From: Pseudovibrio exalbescens
GTDB lineage: Bacteria; Pseudomonadota; Alphaproteobacteria; Rhizobiales; Stappiaceae
Length of the DNA stretch: 64,000 nt
Reading direction: 5' to 3'
Assembly (NCBI RefSeq): GCF_028737195.1
Contig: NZ_JAQZAJ010000003.1
Span: forward strand, 1 to 64,000
A model generated the notes under the pieces. It saw only the letters and a program-made list of their open reading frames with translations. It made no database searches and was not told the DNA's origin. This document shows, piece by piece, positions 44,484-54,536 of the stretch (positions are counted from its first letter, which is position 1; each line of letters begins with the position of its first letter). A program made the translations under genes and the position numbers.

Positions 44484-45044
44484 TTGGAACACTCTGAAAC
44501 GGCAGAACCAAACCGCCGCGACTTTCTATACCTGGCAACAGGTGCTGTGGGAGCAGTTGGCGTGGGTGCAATCGCCTGGCCTTTCATCCACCAGATGAAC
44601 CCGGATGCATCGGCATTGGCACTGGCGTCTATTGAAGTTGATGTGTCAGCCATTGAGGTTGGACAATCCATCACCGTCACATGGCGCGGTAAACCAGTTT
44701 TCATCCGCCAACGTACTGACAAAGAGATCTCCGAGGCGAACAGCGTGCCTGTTTCCGACTTGCCGGATCCAATTGCACGCAATCTCAACCTCGAAGCCAA
44801 CGCTGAAGCGACCGACGTTAACCGCTCGGCGGAAGGTAAAGAGCCATGGCTTGTCATGGTTGGCATTTGTACGCACCTCGGTTGCGTGCCATTGGGAGAA
44901 GCAGGCGACTTTGGTGGCTGGTTCTGCCCATGCCACGGATCTCACTATGACACCGCTGGCCGTATCCGTAAGGGCCCCGCTCCGGAAAACATGCTGGTGC
45001 CCCCTTTCGCTTTCGTTGACGACGAAACAATTCGCATCGGCTAA
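44484..45044 (+). CDS. petA: Ubiquinol-cytochrome c reductase Rieske protein PetA
   Basis: The 186-residue Rieske subunit carries the 2Fe-2S cluster that takes electrons from ubiquinol in cytochrome bc1. A Tat signal '[16 protein letters not shown]' (about residues 11-26) also anchors it. Cluster ligands are in 'CTHLGC' and 'CPCHGS'. The start is TTG with AGAGGA upstream, and no ATG lies before the Tat motif. First gene of petABC. Confidence 0.97.
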   Translation: MEHSETAEPNRRDFLYLATGAVGAVGVGAIAWPFIHQMNPDASALALASIEVDVSAIEVGQSITVTWRGKPVFIRQRTDKEISEANSVPVSDLPDPIARNLNLEANAEATDVNRSAEGKEPWLVMVGICTHLGCVPLGEAGDFGGWFCPCHGSHYDTAGRIRKGPAPENMLVPPFAFVDDETIRIG

Positions 45045-45067
45045 ACGGATCAAGTCTGGAGGCAGCT

Positions 45068-46309
45068 ATGGCTGGGCATACTAAATATGTACCGCAAAGT
45101 GCACCTGCAAAGTGGCTCGAAGCCCGTTTGCCGGTGATTTCGCTCATTCGCGGAAGCTTTGTGGACTTTCCTACCCCGAAGAACCTCAATTACTGGTGGA
45201 CCTTCGGCGGCATCGCATTCTTCGTTCTCGTTGTGCAGATCGTGACCGGCATCGTGCTGGTGATGCACTACACACCGCATGTGGATATGGCATTCCGCTC
45301 TGTTGAACACATCATGCGTGATGTGAACTTCGGCTGGCTGATCCGCTACCTGCACTCGAACGGTGCATCCATGTTCTTTATCGCCGTTTACATCCACATC
45401 TTCCGTGGCATGTATTACGGCTCCTACAAGGCACCACGCGAAATCTCATGGATCCTCGGTGTGATCATCTTCCTTCTGATGATGGCAACCGCATTCATGG
45501 GCTACGTTCTGCCTTGGGGCCAGATGTCCCTTTGGGGCGCAACCGTGATCACCAACCTGTTCTCTGCAATTCCGGTTGTAGGTGAAGCTGTTGTGACATG
45601 GCTGTGGGGTGGCTTCTCTGTCGGTAACCCGACCCTGAACCGCTTCTTCTCCTTGCACTACCTGCTGCCATTCGTTCTGGTGGGTATCGTGCTGCTGCAC
45701 ATCTGGGCATTCCACACCACAGGTAACAACAACCCGACGGGTGTCGATCCGAAGTCCGAAAAGGACACGATCCCATTCCACCCGTACTACACCATGAAGG
45801 ATTTGCTCGCGATCGTCGTGTTCATGATCTTCTTCTCATGGTTTGTGTTCTACCTGCCAAACTATCTGGGTCACGCGGACAACTACATCGAGGGCAACCC
45901 GCTTGTAACGCCAGCACACATCGTTCCTGAATGGTACTTCCTGCCATTCTACGCGATCCTGCGTGCTGTTCCTGACAAGCTGGGTGGTGTGCTTCTGATG
46001 TTCGGCGCAATCGCGGTTCTGTTCATCCTGCCATGGCTGGACACATCCAAGGTTCGTTCCGGTACGTTCCGTCCGCTGTTCAAGATCTTCTTCTGGCTGT
46101 TCGCATTCTACTGTGTGATCTTGGGCTGGCTGGGCGCCATGCCTGCAGAAGGCATCTACGTAACGCTGTCTCAGATCTTCACCACACTGTACTTCGTGCA
46201 TTTCCTGGTCATTCTGCCAATGCTCGGATTTATTGAAAAACCGAGCAGGCTGCCGGAATCGATCAACGATGCTGTGCTTGCCGATAACGGCAAGACAAGT
46301 GCAGCTTGA
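45068..46309 (+). CDS. petB: Cytochrome b subunit of cytochrome bc1 (PetB)
   Basis: This 413-residue integral protein binds two b-type haems and both quinone sites. About eight helices are visible. Typical motifs include '[20 protein letters not shown]', '[20 protein letters not shown]', '[20 protein letters not shown]' and the Qo '[13 protein letters not shown]'. It lies 23 bp after petA and its stop overlaps the frame before petC. Confidence 0.98.
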   Translation: MAGHTKYVPQSAPAKWLEARLPVISLIRGSFVDFPTPKNLNYWWTFGGIAFFVLVVQIVTGIVLVMHYTPHVDMAFRSVEHIMRDVNFGWLIRYLHSNGASMFFIAVYIHIFRGMYYGSYKAPREISWILGVIIFLLMMATAFMGYVLPWGQMSLWGATVITNLFSAIPVVGEAVVTWLWGGFSVGNPTLNRFFSLHYLLPFVLVGIVLLHIWAFHTTGNNNPTGVDPKSEKDTIPFHPYYTMKDLLAIVVFMIFFSWFVFYLPNYLGHADNYIEGNPLVTPAHIVPEWYFLPFYAILRAVPDKLGGVLLMFGAIAVLFILPWLDTSKVRSGTFRPLFKIFFWLFAFYCVILGWLGAMPAEGIYVTLSQIFTTLYFVHFLVILPMLGFIEKPSRLPESINDAVLADNGKTSAA

Positions 46310-46332
46310 TCGGAGCGGGGGACTTTAAGACA

Positions 46333-47178
46333 ATGAAAACATTTCTCGTCAAAAGCGCTCGTGCTCTGACTGTTGCTTGCGGCGTTATCATGGCTGGTAC
46401 GGCGGCTCAGGCCGCCGGCGAAGGCCCACACGTTGAGCGTCAGCAGTGGTCTTTCTCTGGCCCGTTTGGTCAGTTTGACAAGGCGCAGCTGCAGCGCGGC
46501 TTTCAGGTGTACCGCGAAGTTTGTGCATCCTGTCACGGTCTCAACTACGTTGCTTTCCGCAACCTGGCTGATGACGGTGGCCCGGGCTTTTCTGAGGACG
46601 AAGTCAAGGCGCTGGCCGCTGACTACGTGATTGAAGATGGCCCGGATGATGCCGGTGACATGTTCGAACGTGAGGGCAAGCCGTTTGACCGCTTTCCATC
46701 ACCTTTCGCGAACGAGCAGGCAGCACGTGCATCTAACAACGGTGCTTACCCGCCAGACCTGTCTTTGATAGCTAAGGCTCGTGCGGTTAAGCGTGGTTTC
46801 CCCTGGTTCGTGACGGATATCTTCACTCAGTACCAGGAAAACGGTCCGGACTATCTCTATGGTCTTCTGACTGGCTACCATGAAGCGCCTGAGGGCTTTG
46901 AGGTTCCAGTAGGTCAGTACTACAACACCGGTTTCATTTCCGGTCAGACCTTGGCCATGGCGCCACCGCTGTCCGATGAAATCGTTGAGTACACCGATGG
47001 CACGCCGATGACCGTTGACCAGTACGCCCGTGACGTTTCTGCGTTCCTGATGTGGACTGCAGAACCAAAGCTGGAAGAGCGCAAGCAGCTCGGCCTTGGT
47101 GTCATGATGTTCCTGATCCTGTTTGCGTCCTTGCTGTACTTCACCAAGCGCAAGATCTGGAAAGATGTAGATCACTAA
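46333..47178 (+). CDS. petC: Cytochrome c1 (PetC)
   Basis: The 281-residue cytochrome c1 passes electrons from the Rieske protein to cytochrome c. It has a signal peptide (1-28, ending AAQAA), a CASCH haem site at residues 64-68, and a C-terminal membrane anchor ('LGVMMFLILFASLLYFTKRK'). I start it at ATG 46333, since the in-frame TTG at 46306 lacks a signal context. Followed by a strong terminator. Confidence 0.97.
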   Translation: MKTFLVKSARALTVACGVIMAGTAAQAAGEGPHVERQQWSFSGPFGQFDKAQLQRGFQVYREVCASCHGLNYVAFRNLADDGGPGFSEDEVKALAADYVIEDGPDDAGDMFEREGKPFDRFPSPFANEQAARASNNGAYPPDLSLIAKARAVKRGFPWFVTDIFTQYQENGPDYLYGLLTGYHEAPEGFEVPVGQYYNTGFISGQTLAMAPPLSDEIVEYTDGTPMTVDQYARDVSAFLMWTAEPKLEERKQLGLGVMMFLILFASLLYFTKRKIWKDVDH

Positions 47179-47200
47179 GTCGGCAAGACTTGAGGATTTG

Positions 47201-47226
47201 AAGGCCGCCCCCGGGCGGCCTTTTTT
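47201..47226 (+). terminator. Terminator of petABC
   Basis: AAGGCCGCC..GGCGGCCTT stem followed directly by TTTTTT. Confidence 0.92.
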
Positions 47227-47331
47227 ATGGTGGGGCCGTTTTGGCTTGAGAAACCCTTGCGGTTCTGCATGCTGGAGCGCGGGTTTGAGTTTGGCGCATT
47301 TGGTGCAAGTTGAAGAGAAAGTGGTTTTGCT

Positions 47332-48207
47332 ATGAAGTCAGTTCTTGGAATTGTTGGTGGCTCTGGGCTTTACGATTTGCCGGGCTTTGAAAACAGCAGC
47401 TGGGAAACCATCGAGAGCCCTTGGGGGGAGCCGTCTGACGCGCTGCGCATTGGCGAGATTGATGGGCTGAAGGTTGTGTTCTTGCCGCGCCATGGCCGCG
47501 GGCACGTTTATGCGCCGAGTGACATCAACTACCGCGCCAACATCGATGTCTTGAAGCGTGCTGGCGTGACGGATCTGGTCTCTGTATCGGCTTGTGGTTC
47601 GCTCAAAGAAGACTATGCGCCGGGCACGTTTGTTCTGGTCGATCAGTTCATTGACCGCACTTTCGCGCGCCCGAAGAGCTTCTTTGGCAAGGGGTGTGTG
47701 GCTCATGTTTCTGTGGCCGAGCCGGTGTCGCCAAAGCTCCTCGACCTCGTAGAGCAGAGCTGCAAGGACGAAGCCCTGACCTACAGTCGCGGTGGAACCT
47801 ATCTGGCGATGGAAGGGCCGCAGTTTTCTTCCATGGCCGAAAGCCACCTTTACCGTCAATGGGGCTGCGACGTGATTGGCATGACCAACATGCCGGAGGC
47901 GAAGCTCGCCCGTGAAGCGGAGATGAGCTACTGCACCGTTGCCATGGTAACCGACTACGACAGTTGGCATCCGGGTCATGGGTCGGTGGACATTGCCGAC
48001 ATCATTCGAGTTCTGAAAGAAAACGTCGCCCATGCACAGCGGCTGGTGTTGAACCTTGCCAAGCGTTTTCCGCGTGACCACGAGCCATGTCCCATCGGAT
48101 CCAACAGTGCACTGGAATATGCCATCATGACGGCACCTGAAAAGCGTGACCCTGAGCTGATCGCCAAACTGGACGCCGTGGCGGGGCGTGTACTGAGCAG
48201 GGCATAG
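47332..48207 (+). CDS. mtnP: S-methyl-5'-thioadenosine phosphorylase
   Basis: MTAP splits 5'-methylthioadenosine, the by-product of polyamine synthesis, to adenine and methylthioribose-1-phosphate. The 291-residue protein has 'GIVGGSGLYDLPGF', the phosphate-binding 'LPRHGRGHVYAPSDINYRAN', 'VSVSACGSLKEDYAPG' and 'YLAMEGPQFSSMAES'. The serine/methionine pattern marks MTAP rather than plain purine nucleoside phosphorylase. The adenine made could feed apt, 840 bp downstream. Confidence 0.95.
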   Translation: MKSVLGIVGGSGLYDLPGFENSSWETIESPWGEPSDALRIGEIDGLKVVFLPRHGRGHVYAPSDINYRANIDVLKRAGVTDLVSVSACGSLKEDYAPGTFVLVDQFIDRTFARPKSFFGKGCVAHVSVAEPVSPKLLDLVEQSCKDEALTYSRGGTYLAMEGPQFSSMAESHLYRQWGCDVIGMTNMPEAKLAREAEMSYCTVAMVTDYDSWHPGHGSVDIADIIRVLKENVAHAQRLVLNLAKRFPRDHEPCPIGSNSALEYAIMTAPEKRDPELIAKLDAVAGRVLSRA

Positions 48208-48307
48208 GTTGCAGGCGCCGTGGACTTGCATCCGCTTCCATGGCATCGTGAGGTTATGAGAACCAACTTTCAGATTTCTGGCGCGCGGCGTCTGTTGCGA
48301 ATTATCA

Positions 48308-48328
48308 GCCCGGCCTGAACTGCCGGGC
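48308..48328. terminator. GC-rich hairpin after mtnP (weak terminator)
   Basis: GCCCGGC-CTGAACT-GCCGGGC is a perfect 7-bp stem, but only GGTTATTT follows, so terminator activity is uncertain. Confidence 0.4.
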
Positions 48329-48387
48329 CGGGGTTATTTGCATCTGATTGTTAAATGCGCGTTCTGCGCTTTCCAAAGGGTTTTCTC

Positions 48388-48909
48388 ATGTCACAAGACA
48401 AGCCTGTTCTGCACCTGATGTGCGGCAAGGTCGCTTCCGGCAAATCTACGCTTACTGCAAAGCTTGGCGAACTACCGAATACGGTTGTCCTCGCCGAAGA
48501 TGAATGGCTTGCGGGCCTTTATGGAGACCAGATGGTCTCAATCTCCGACTTTGTGCGCTGTTCTGCGAAGCTGGAGGCGGTGATTGGCCCGCACACCGTT
48601 GCCTTGTTGAGGGCAGGTGTTTCAGTGGTGTTGGATTTCCACGCCAACACGGTCGAACGGCGGCGCTGGATGCGCTCCATTGTGGAGGCGTCTGACGCCG
48701 AGCATCGGCTTCACTATCTGGATGTGCCTGATGAGGTGTGCAAGGCCCGCCTTAGAGCGCGCAACGCCAAGGGGGAGCATCCCTTTGCGGCGAGCGACGA
48801 ACAGTTCGAACAGCTTTCGCGGCATTTCGTCGTGCCGAGCCCGGAGGAGGGGCTTGATGTTGTGGTTCACCGCTTCGACGGCGCGTGGTCGCCCATTGAA
48901 GCTGACTGA
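48388..48909 (+). CDS. P-loop kinase-like ATPase
   Basis: This 173-residue protein has Walker A 'CGKVASGKSTL' at residues 13-23, a DEW motif (38-40), 'VVLDFHANTVERRRWM' and 'LRARN', with the layout of small P-loop kinases such as zeta-type or chloramphenicol phosphotransferases. The substrate is unknown. It sits between mtnP and apt, which suggests but does not prove a nucleoside-related role. ATG 48388 has AAAGGG upstream. Confidence 0.85.
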   Translation: MSQDKPVLHLMCGKVASGKSTLTAKLGELPNTVVLAEDEWLAGLYGDQMVSISDFVRCSAKLEAVIGPHTVALLRAGVSVVLDFHANTVERRRWMRSIVEASDAEHRLHYLDVPDEVCKARLRARNAKGEHPFAASDEQFEQLSRHFVVPSPEEGLDVVVHRFDGAWSPIEAD

Positions 48910-49046
48910 CGCAGCTCATAATGTGCCGCGGGTTCCATGTGCTACCGATGATGCGACCTTGGTCTAAAGGTCGGCGTGGTGTAGATTGGCCCGCTATTTC
49001 GGAATCAACGGAGAGCGCGCGCTCTCCGTCAACATAGAGCAGGACC

Positions 49047-49595
49047 GTGTCTGAGAACTCAATTCGTGAAGAACTGATTGAATCCATTCGTACCATTCCA
49101 GACTACCCTTCAAAGGGCATTCTGTTTCGGGACATCACGACGCTCCTTAAAAACGCGCGTGCGTTCCGCAGAGCTGTAGACGCCCTTGTGCAGCCTTATG
49201 CGGGCTCCAAGGTGGACCAGATCGCGGGCATTGAAGCACGTGGGTTCATTCTGGGCGGTGCGGTTGCTCACCAGCTTTCTGCTGGGTTTGTGCCTGTGCG
49301 CAAGAAGGGCAAGCTGCCGTGTGAAACCGTGGAACAAGAGTATGAGCTGGAATATGGCTCCGATGTCATTGAGATGCATCTTGATGCAATCAAGCCGGGT
49401 GATCAGGTGCTCTTGGTCGACGACCTCATTGCAACCGGTGGTACTGCTGAAGCAGCGGTTTCCCTGTTGCGTAAGGCGGGGGCGGAAATTGTCGCTGCGT
49501 GCTTTATAATCGATTTGCCAGATCTGGGTGGACGTGCCAAACTTGAAGCCATGAACGTACCTGTGCGTACATTGGTGGAGTTTCCAGGGCATTGA
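49047..49595 (+). CDS. apt: Adenine phosphoribosyltransferase
   Basis: Apt converts adenine and PRPP to AMP. The 182-residue protein has '[18 protein letters not shown]', '[17 protein letters not shown]', and the PRPP-binding loop '[20 protein letters not shown]' (about residues 126-145). The GTG start has AGGA upstream. The stop overlaps the bluB start by 4 bp (TTGA). With mtnP nearby and prs in the window, an adenine salvage route is complete. Confidence 0.97.
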   Translation: MSENSIREELIESIRTIPDYPSKGILFRDITTLLKNARAFRRAVDALVQPYAGSKVDQIAGIEARGFILGGAVAHQLSAGFVPVRKKGKLPCETVEQEYELEYGSDVIEMHLDAIKPGDQVLLVDDLIATGGTAEAAVSLLRKAGAEIVAACFIIDLPDLGGRAKLEAMNVPVRTLVEFPGH

Positions 49596-50269
49596 CTTCT
49601 TTGAGTTCTGAGGACATTCCGAGTTTCTCGGGAGCATTTGAGAACCAATTTGAACTGCTACTGAAATGGCGGCGCGACGTTCGCCATTTTTTGCCCGATC
49701 CCGTTTCCAGAGACGATCTCGATCACCTACTTCAGGTTGCTGACCTTGCTCCTTCTGTTGGGAACAGTCAGCCTTGGCGCTTTGTGATTGTGGAGACGCC
49801 TGAGGTGCGAAGCGCGGTCTATGAGAGTTTCAAAAAGGCCAACGGCGAAGCCTTGGCGGGCTACAAGGGCGACAAAGCCAAGACCTATGCCACGTTGAAA
49901 CTCTCGGGCATTGAGATCGCCCCCGTGCAGCTGGCGGTGTTTTGCGAGCAGGACCCTGTGCAAGGGGCCGGACTTGGTCGCCAGACCATGCCCGAAACAC
50001 TGAATTACTCTGTAGTTTCAGCAATCTATAATTTATGGCTGGCAGCGCGTATACGTGGGATCGGCGTTGGTTGGGTCTCTATCCTTGACCCTCAGGCCAT
50101 AACGAAAGCTATGGGGGCCCCAGACAGTTGGTGTCTTGTGGCCTACTTGTGCATCGGATACCCGGTTCAGGAAACAGATACGCCTGAACTGGAGACATTG
50201 GGGTGGCAGAAGCGAACCTCGCTAGAGACACGGATCTTTTCGGACAAGGAACTGCGCCGAAAGGATTGA
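49592..50269 (+). CDS. bluB: 5,6-dimethylbenzimidazole synthase BluB
   Basis: BluB destroys FMNH2 with oxygen to make dimethylbenzimidazole, the lower ligand of vitamin B12. The 225-residue protein matches the nitroreductase-fold BluB family: '[20 protein letters not shown]', '[17 protein letters not shown]', '[19 protein letters not shown]' and '[16 protein letters not shown]'. It starts with TTG, overlapping the apt stop. No other cobalamin gene is in the window. Confidence 0.95.
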   Translation: MTSLSSEDIPSFSGAFENQFELLLKWRRDVRHFLPDPVSRDDLDHLLQVADLAPSVGNSQPWRFVIVETPEVRSAVYESFKKANGEALAGYKGDKAKTYATLKLSGIEIAPVQLAVFCEQDPVQGAGLGRQTMPETLNYSVVSAIYNLWLAARIRGIGVGWVSILDPQAITKAMGAPDSWCLVAYLCIGYPVQETDTPELETLGWQKRTSLETRIFSDKELRRKD

Positions 50270-50288
50270 GTTTAGGAAGGACATATGG

Positions 50289-50768
50289 ATGGCGGTTGTT
50301 ATCAGACCGATTGAAGAGCAGGACCGCGATCTTGTGGTTGACCTGCTGGTACGGCGCTGGACAAGCCCTGACATCCTGATTGAAGGCGAAATGATCGACG
50401 CCTCCCGGCTGCCTGGTTATCTGGCGCTGGAAGATGGGCGTTTGGTCGGCCTCGTGACGCTGATCAAGCGGGACGCGGAGTGGGAGATTCTCACGCTTGA
50501 TTCGCTCCAGCGCTGGGGTGGCGTCGGCACAATGCTGCTGGATGCAGTGGTTGACAGCGCACTTGCGGAAAATATCCCCCGTCTAATGGTACGTACCTCC
50601 AACGACAATCTGGACGCTTTCCGCTTCTACCAACGTAGAGGTTTCCGGCTTGAACGCGTCGTGCAGGGCGCAATTGACGAAGAGCGCAAGCAAAAACCTG
50701 AGATCCCCGTAACCGGACTTCATGGTATACCAATCCGCGATGAAGTTGTATTTGGTCGACCTCTTTAA
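50289..50768 (+). CDS. GNAT-family N-acetyltransferase
   Basis: The 159-residue protein has 'DSLQRWGGVGTMLLDAVVDS', which fits the acetyl-CoA loop, and 'RLMVRTSNDNLDAFRFYQRR' followed by GFRLERV, the GNAT C-terminal pattern. The substrate is unknown. It lies 19 bp after bluB with AGGAAGGA upstream of the ATG, so it is probably in the same transcript. Confidence 0.85.
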   Translation: MAVVIRPIEEQDRDLVVDLLVRRWTSPDILIEGEMIDASRLPGYLALEDGRLVGLVTLIKRDAEWEILTLDSLQRWGGVGTMLLDAVVDSALAENIPRLMVRTSNDNLDAFRFYQRRGFRLERVVQGAIDEERKQKPEIPVTGLHGIPIRDEVVFGRPL

Positions 50769-50849
50769 AATTTAATCTACTTGTCGTAAGGGTAGGTTAA
50801 TTGAACGTTGTTTAATTTGGGCTGGGGTTGGGATCAGCTCGGGGGATCA

Positions 50850-51647
50850 ATGACACCAAAGGTTCTGGAGGAGCTGGTCAAGAGTCACCGTACCATTCGT
50901 GTGGTTACGGCGCAGGAGATTCTTGGCCTGAGCGAGCCCGTCTTTTCCAAGTTGATAGACGAAGCCGTCCGCCGGAAAACTGTGCGTGTCAGTGACGACA
51001 AGCTCATTTCCCAAATTCCGCAGGCCGAAGAAAACATCGGCGTGCGCATGCACAATCGCTTTCGCGAGAAAGACGCGATAGGGAAGCTTGCAGCGCAGCA
51101 GGTTGGCGCGAACAGTCATTTACTTATCGAAAGCGGAAGCACGCCTGCCTACTTCGTCAAGCATCTGAACTTCCAAGACAACATCAGCATCTCCACCACC
51201 AGCCCGCTTATTGCCCAAAGTATTGTGGTGCAAAAGCACTATATCGAGGTGGAGGTGATTTCGGGAAGCCTGACGCCCGGAAACTCAAACCTGCACGGGC
51301 CGGAAGCGATCAACCGGATTGAGCAGATCGACGCAGATTGGTCGATCATCAGTCCAGTGAGCCTGAACGCAGAGCAGGGGCTCGCCTACTACTTTCGGGA
51401 GGATATCCTTGTTTGTGAAGCGATGCAGCGAAACGGCAAGAAGACAATGGTGATTGCGGATAGCTACAAGTTCGGTGTGCCAAGTAGGTTTTCTTCGAAT
51501 GTGCCGATGGAGATAGACTTACTTGTGACGGATGCAGGTTCTCCTGCCGAACTGGATGCCGTTTGCAAGGTCTTGAAGCCAAAAGAAGTTCTGCTTGCGG
51601 ATCCGGAAACCGAGGAGCGCAGCGAGCTGACGCTTCTGGATACATAG
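50850..51647 (+). CDS. DeoR-family-like regulator 1
   Basis: This 265-residue protein has an N-terminal winged-helix-like segment ('LEELVKSHRTIRVVTAQEIL', then 'PVFSKLIDEAVRRKTV') and a DeoR-type phosphosugar-binding domain from about residue 65. The effector-loop region reads 'LLIESGSTPAYFVKHL', where classical DeoR proteins have D-x-G-T-T. GGGGGAT precedes ATG 50850. It is a diverged paralogue of the next gene. No sugar genes adjoin, so its targets are unknown. Confidence 0.85.
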   Translation: MTPKVLEELVKSHRTIRVVTAQEILGLSEPVFSKLIDEAVRRKTVRVSDDKLISQIPQAEENIGVRMHNRFREKDAIGKLAAQQVGANSHLLIESGSTPAYFVKHLNFQDNISISTTSPLIAQSIVVQKHYIEVEVISGSLTPGNSNLHGPEAINRIEQIDADWSIISPVSLNAEQGLAYYFREDILVCEAMQRNGKKTMVIADSYKFGVPSRFSSNVPMEIDLLVTDAGSPAELDAVCKVLKPKEVLLADPETEERSELTLLDT

Positions 51648-51726
51648 TTTATTAGGGTAGATACACTAGGATTTTTACCCAGCATATTTTTTAGTTTTGC
51701 GTCTCGGGGTGGGGTGACTGGTCAGA

Positions 51727-52536
51727 ATGGTTAGCGAGCTAATGGTCGATGTGCTGGCCAACCTGGTCAAGCGATACAGGCGCATCGAACTCAAGACAGT
51801 CTGCGAGATACTGAATATTGATCCGTCGAGTGTGGGTGAGATTGCAAACTCTCTCGCCTTGAGAGAACATTTTGACCTTTATGACGACACGCTGTTCTAT
51901 CTGGCACCGCGTGAAGAGGATCGCTATTCCGTCCGCCTCCGCAGTCACTACACCGAGAAGTTTGCGATTGGACAGCTGGCTGCGACCCTGTTCCGTCCCG
52001 GCGATCATCTGATGATTGAGGCCGGGAGCACCATGACCATCTTCACGCAGAACCTTACGGACGTTCCGGGGCTGCGCATTTCGACCAACAACTATGCAGT
52101 TGCCTCACATATGGTGAGCTCCAACTCGACTTGTCAGGTGCGTATCATCGGTGGTCATTTGAAGGCCGATGGCGGCGGCTGTATGGGCGAACTGGCTGAG
52201 GCGAATGTGCGTGCCACACCGGCAGACTGGGCCATTATCTCGCCGGTGGGGGTCTCCGCTGAGGGGGAGATCATGTACTACGATGCGCAGGAGGCATCCT
52301 TTGCCCGCGCCATGTCTCAGAGCTGCACCAAGACCATTGTGCTGTGTGACTCCAGCAAGGTGGGGGTGCCCAGTCGGCATACGGCCATCGAGCCGCAGGA
52401 CGTGGACTACTTCATTACCGACAGCTATTTGAAACCACTGTCTCAGGCGCGGCTGATGCGCTCGGGCCTGCGGGCATTGCGCATTGCCCAAGTGGAGGTA
52501 GAGACTGCCAGCGAAATCGTTATGCTGGACGTTTAG
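51727..52536 (+). CDS. DeoR-family-like regulator 2
   Basis: This 269-residue paralogue of the preceding gene shares 'LANLVKRYRRIELKTVCEIL', 'VRLRSHYTEKFAIGQLAATL', 'LMIEAGSTMTIFTQNL', 'ADWAIISPVG', and 'DSSKVGVPSR' with its twin. The C-terminal domain should bind a phosphorylated sugar or similar ligand. It ends at a terminator. Two adjacent DeoR-like genes without transport or sugar genes is unusual. Confidence 0.85.
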   Translation: MVSELMVDVLANLVKRYRRIELKTVCEILNIDPSSVGEIANSLALREHFDLYDDTLFYLAPREEDRYSVRLRSHYTEKFAIGQLAATLFRPGDHLMIEAGSTMTIFTQNLTDVPGLRISTNNYAVASHMVSSNSTCQVRIIGGHLKADGGGCMGELAEANVRATPADWAIISPVGVSAEGEIMYYDAQEASFARAMSQSCTKTIVLCDSSKVGVPSRHTAIEPQDVDYFITDSYLKPLSQARLMRSGLRALRIAQVEVETASEIVMLDV

Positions 52537-52572
52537 GCGATGCCTTGCCGCGCCCATTAATGAGCGGACAAG

Positions 52573-52603
52573 AAAAAAGGCGCCTTCGAAGGGCGCCCTT
52601 TTT
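52573..52603. terminator. Bidirectional terminator between the DeoR-like gene and ychF
   Basis: AAAAAAGGCGCC-TTCGAAG-GGCGCCCTTTTT forms a stem with one bulged base, with A and T tracts on both sides. It serves the convergent genes on either side. Confidence 0.8.
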
Positions 52604-52650
52604 ACATCCAGATCACGCTCGACCTCTGGTGGAGGTCTGTGGCTTTGGTG

Positions 52651-53751
52651 CTACGTGTTGAACTTGAACAGCATCACATCGCCATCCTGAACCACGTACT
52701 CTTTGCCTTCGTCTCGGGCCTTGCCCGCATCCTTTGCGCCGACTTCACCGTTCAGTTCGATGTAGTCCGGATAGGCGATGGTCTGGGCGCGAATGAAACC
52801 ACGCTCGAAGTCGGTATGGATTACGCCAGCGGCCTGAGGTGCCTTGGTGCCCTTCACGATGGTCCACGCACGGGTTTCCTTTGGACCGGCAGTGAAATAG
52901 GTGATGAGGCCGAGAAGGTCGTAGCCTGCGCGGATCAGGCGATCCAGACCAGGTTCTTCGAGGCCCATGTCGGACATGTATTCACGCTGTTCTTCGTCTT
53001 CCAGCTGAGCGATTTCCGCTTCGATGGCAGCTGAGATGACAACGGAAGCGGCACCCATTTCTGCGGCCATTTCCTCAACGCGCTTGGACAGGGCATTGCC
53101 TTCTGAGGCGCTCTCTTCTTCCACGTTACAAACGTAGAGAACCGGTTTGGAGGTCAGGAGGTTGAGCATCTTCACCTGACGGATCTCTTCAGGGTCGGTC
53201 AGGCCCAATGCGCGCACAGGCTTGCCGTCCTGCAAGATGGCCAGTGCCTGCTCCATGATGGGCAGTGCCAACTTGGCATCCTTGTCGCCGCTCTGTGCCT
53301 TTTTCTTTAAGGGCGCAATGCGCTTTTCAAGGCTCTCCATGTCTGCGACCATGAGCTCCGTTTCCACTGTCTCAGCGTCAGCGATTGGATCGATCTTGCC
53401 ATCCACGTGGGTGATGTCGTCGTCTTCAAAGCAACGCAGAACGTGTGCGATGGCGTCAACTTCACGGATGTTGGCGAGGAACTGGTTGCCAAGACCTTCG
53501 CCCTTGGACGCGCCACGGACGAGGCCAGCGATGTCCACGAAGGTGAGGCGGGTCGGAATGATTTCCTTGGAGCCTGCGATCGCAGCAATCTTGTCCTGAC
53601 GTGGATCAGGCACTGCAACATCGCCGGTGTTCGGCTCGATGGTGCAGAATGGGTAGTTGGCTGCCTGAGCCGCAGCGGTCTTGGTAAGCGCATTGAAGAG
53701 CGTTGACTTGCCTACGTTAGGCAGGCCGACGATGCCGCACTGAAAGCCCAT
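52651..53751 (-). CDS. ychF: OBG-type ATPase YchF
   Basis: A TRAFAC P-loop protein (366 residues) that binds ribosomes and hydrolyses ATP, with a role in oxidative stress. G1 is '[15 protein letters not shown]' (residues 8-22), G3 '[20 protein letters not shown]', and the NxxE specificity motif is near '[11 protein letters not shown]'. The C-terminal TGS domain includes '[19 protein letters not shown]' and '[16 protein letters not shown]'. Its ATG shares a base with the pth stop (TAATG). Confidence 0.97.
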   Translation of the reverse strand: MGFQCGIVGLPNVGKSTLFNALTKTAAAQAANYPFCTIEPNTGDVAVPDPRQDKIAAIAGSKEIIPTRLTFVDIAGLVRGASKGEGLGNQFLANIREVDAIAHVLRCFEDDDITHVDGKIDPIADAETVETELMVADMESLEKRIAPLKKKAQSGDKDAKLALPIMEQALAILQDGKPVRALGLTDPEEIRQVKMLNLLTSKPVLYVCNVEEESASEGNALSKRVEEMAAEMGAASVVISAAIEAEIAQLEDEEQREYMSDMGLEEPGLDRLIRAGYDLLGLITYFTAGPKETRAWTIVKGTKAPQAAGVIHTDFERGFIRAQTIAYPDYIELNGEVGAKDAGKARDEGKEYVVQDGDVMLFKFNT

Positions 53752-54506
53752 TAGTCTTGTCCTTTCGATCCGAAAAGCCGCTCCAGCCCTGCGGCGAGCG
53801 GTCCTTTTTTGGCAGCAGGCGCAGCGGCCTCGCTACCAGAAACTTTTGTTTTGGGGTCTGCCTTGGCCTTGTCGGCAGAGCGCTCTGCCGCAGCATCCCG
53901 CGAAGACTGCTTCTTGTATGGCTTGCCGGTGTTCTCGCCGCGGGTGTCCAGTGTGACCTTGTTGGAGAACTGGCTGTCTTGTCCTTTGGCAAGGAGCGGC
54001 GCATTGCGTGCAATGGCCTCGAGGAGCGGCTCAAGCCATTCCTGATCGGACTTGGAGAAATCGCCCAGAACCCAATGGACCACGCGGTCCTTGTGGCCGG
54101 GATGACCAATGCCAAGCCGTAGACGGCGATAAGCGTCGGTGAGATGCGCGGTGATGGAACGCAGACCGTTATGTCCGCCATGCCCGCCGCCGGCCTTCAT
54201 GCGGAACTTGCCGGGGGGCAGGTCGAGTTCGTCATAAAGAACGATGATGTCTTCCGGGGCGATCTTGTAGAAACGAGCTGCCTCGCCAACGGCGCGGCCG
54301 GACTCGTTCATATAGGTCGTGGGCTTCATCAGGAGGACTTTTTCGCCTTCCAGATTGCCTTCCGAGACCTGCGCCTGAAAGCGGGACTTCCATGGCGTGA
54401 ATGAGCTATGGCGGCGATGAATTTCATCTGCCGCCATGAACCCGATATTGTGCCGGTTTTTTTCGTACTTAGGACCCGGATTACCCAGGCCGACAAGCAG
54501 CTTCAT
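53751..54506 (-). CDS. pth: Peptidyl-tRNA hydrolase Pth
   Basis: Pth frees tRNA from drop-off peptides. The catalytic core (1-185) has '[20 protein letters not shown]' (with the catalytic His) and '[12 protein letters not shown]', '[20 protein letters not shown]'. A long Lys/Ala/Ser-rich tail (186-251) is an extension beyond the usual length. ATG 54506 has GGAG at 8 bp; the GTG at 54515 is too close to it. Between rplY and ychF. Confidence 0.96.
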   Translation of the reverse strand: MKLLVGLGNPGPKYEKNRHNIGFMAADEIHRRHSSFTPWKSRFQAQVSEGNLEGEKVLLMKPTTYMNESGRAVGEAARFYKIAPEDIIVLYDELDLPPGKFRMKAGGGHGGHNGLRSITAHLTDAYRRLRLGIGHPGHKDRVVHWVLGDFSKSDQEWLEPLLEAIARNAPLLAKGQDSQFSNKVTLDTRGENTGKPYKKQSSRDAAAERSADKAKADPKTKVSGSEAAAPAAKKGPLAAGLERLFGSKGQD

Positions 54507-54536
54507 CTGGTTCACTCCAGTCCTGACGAGAAAACC

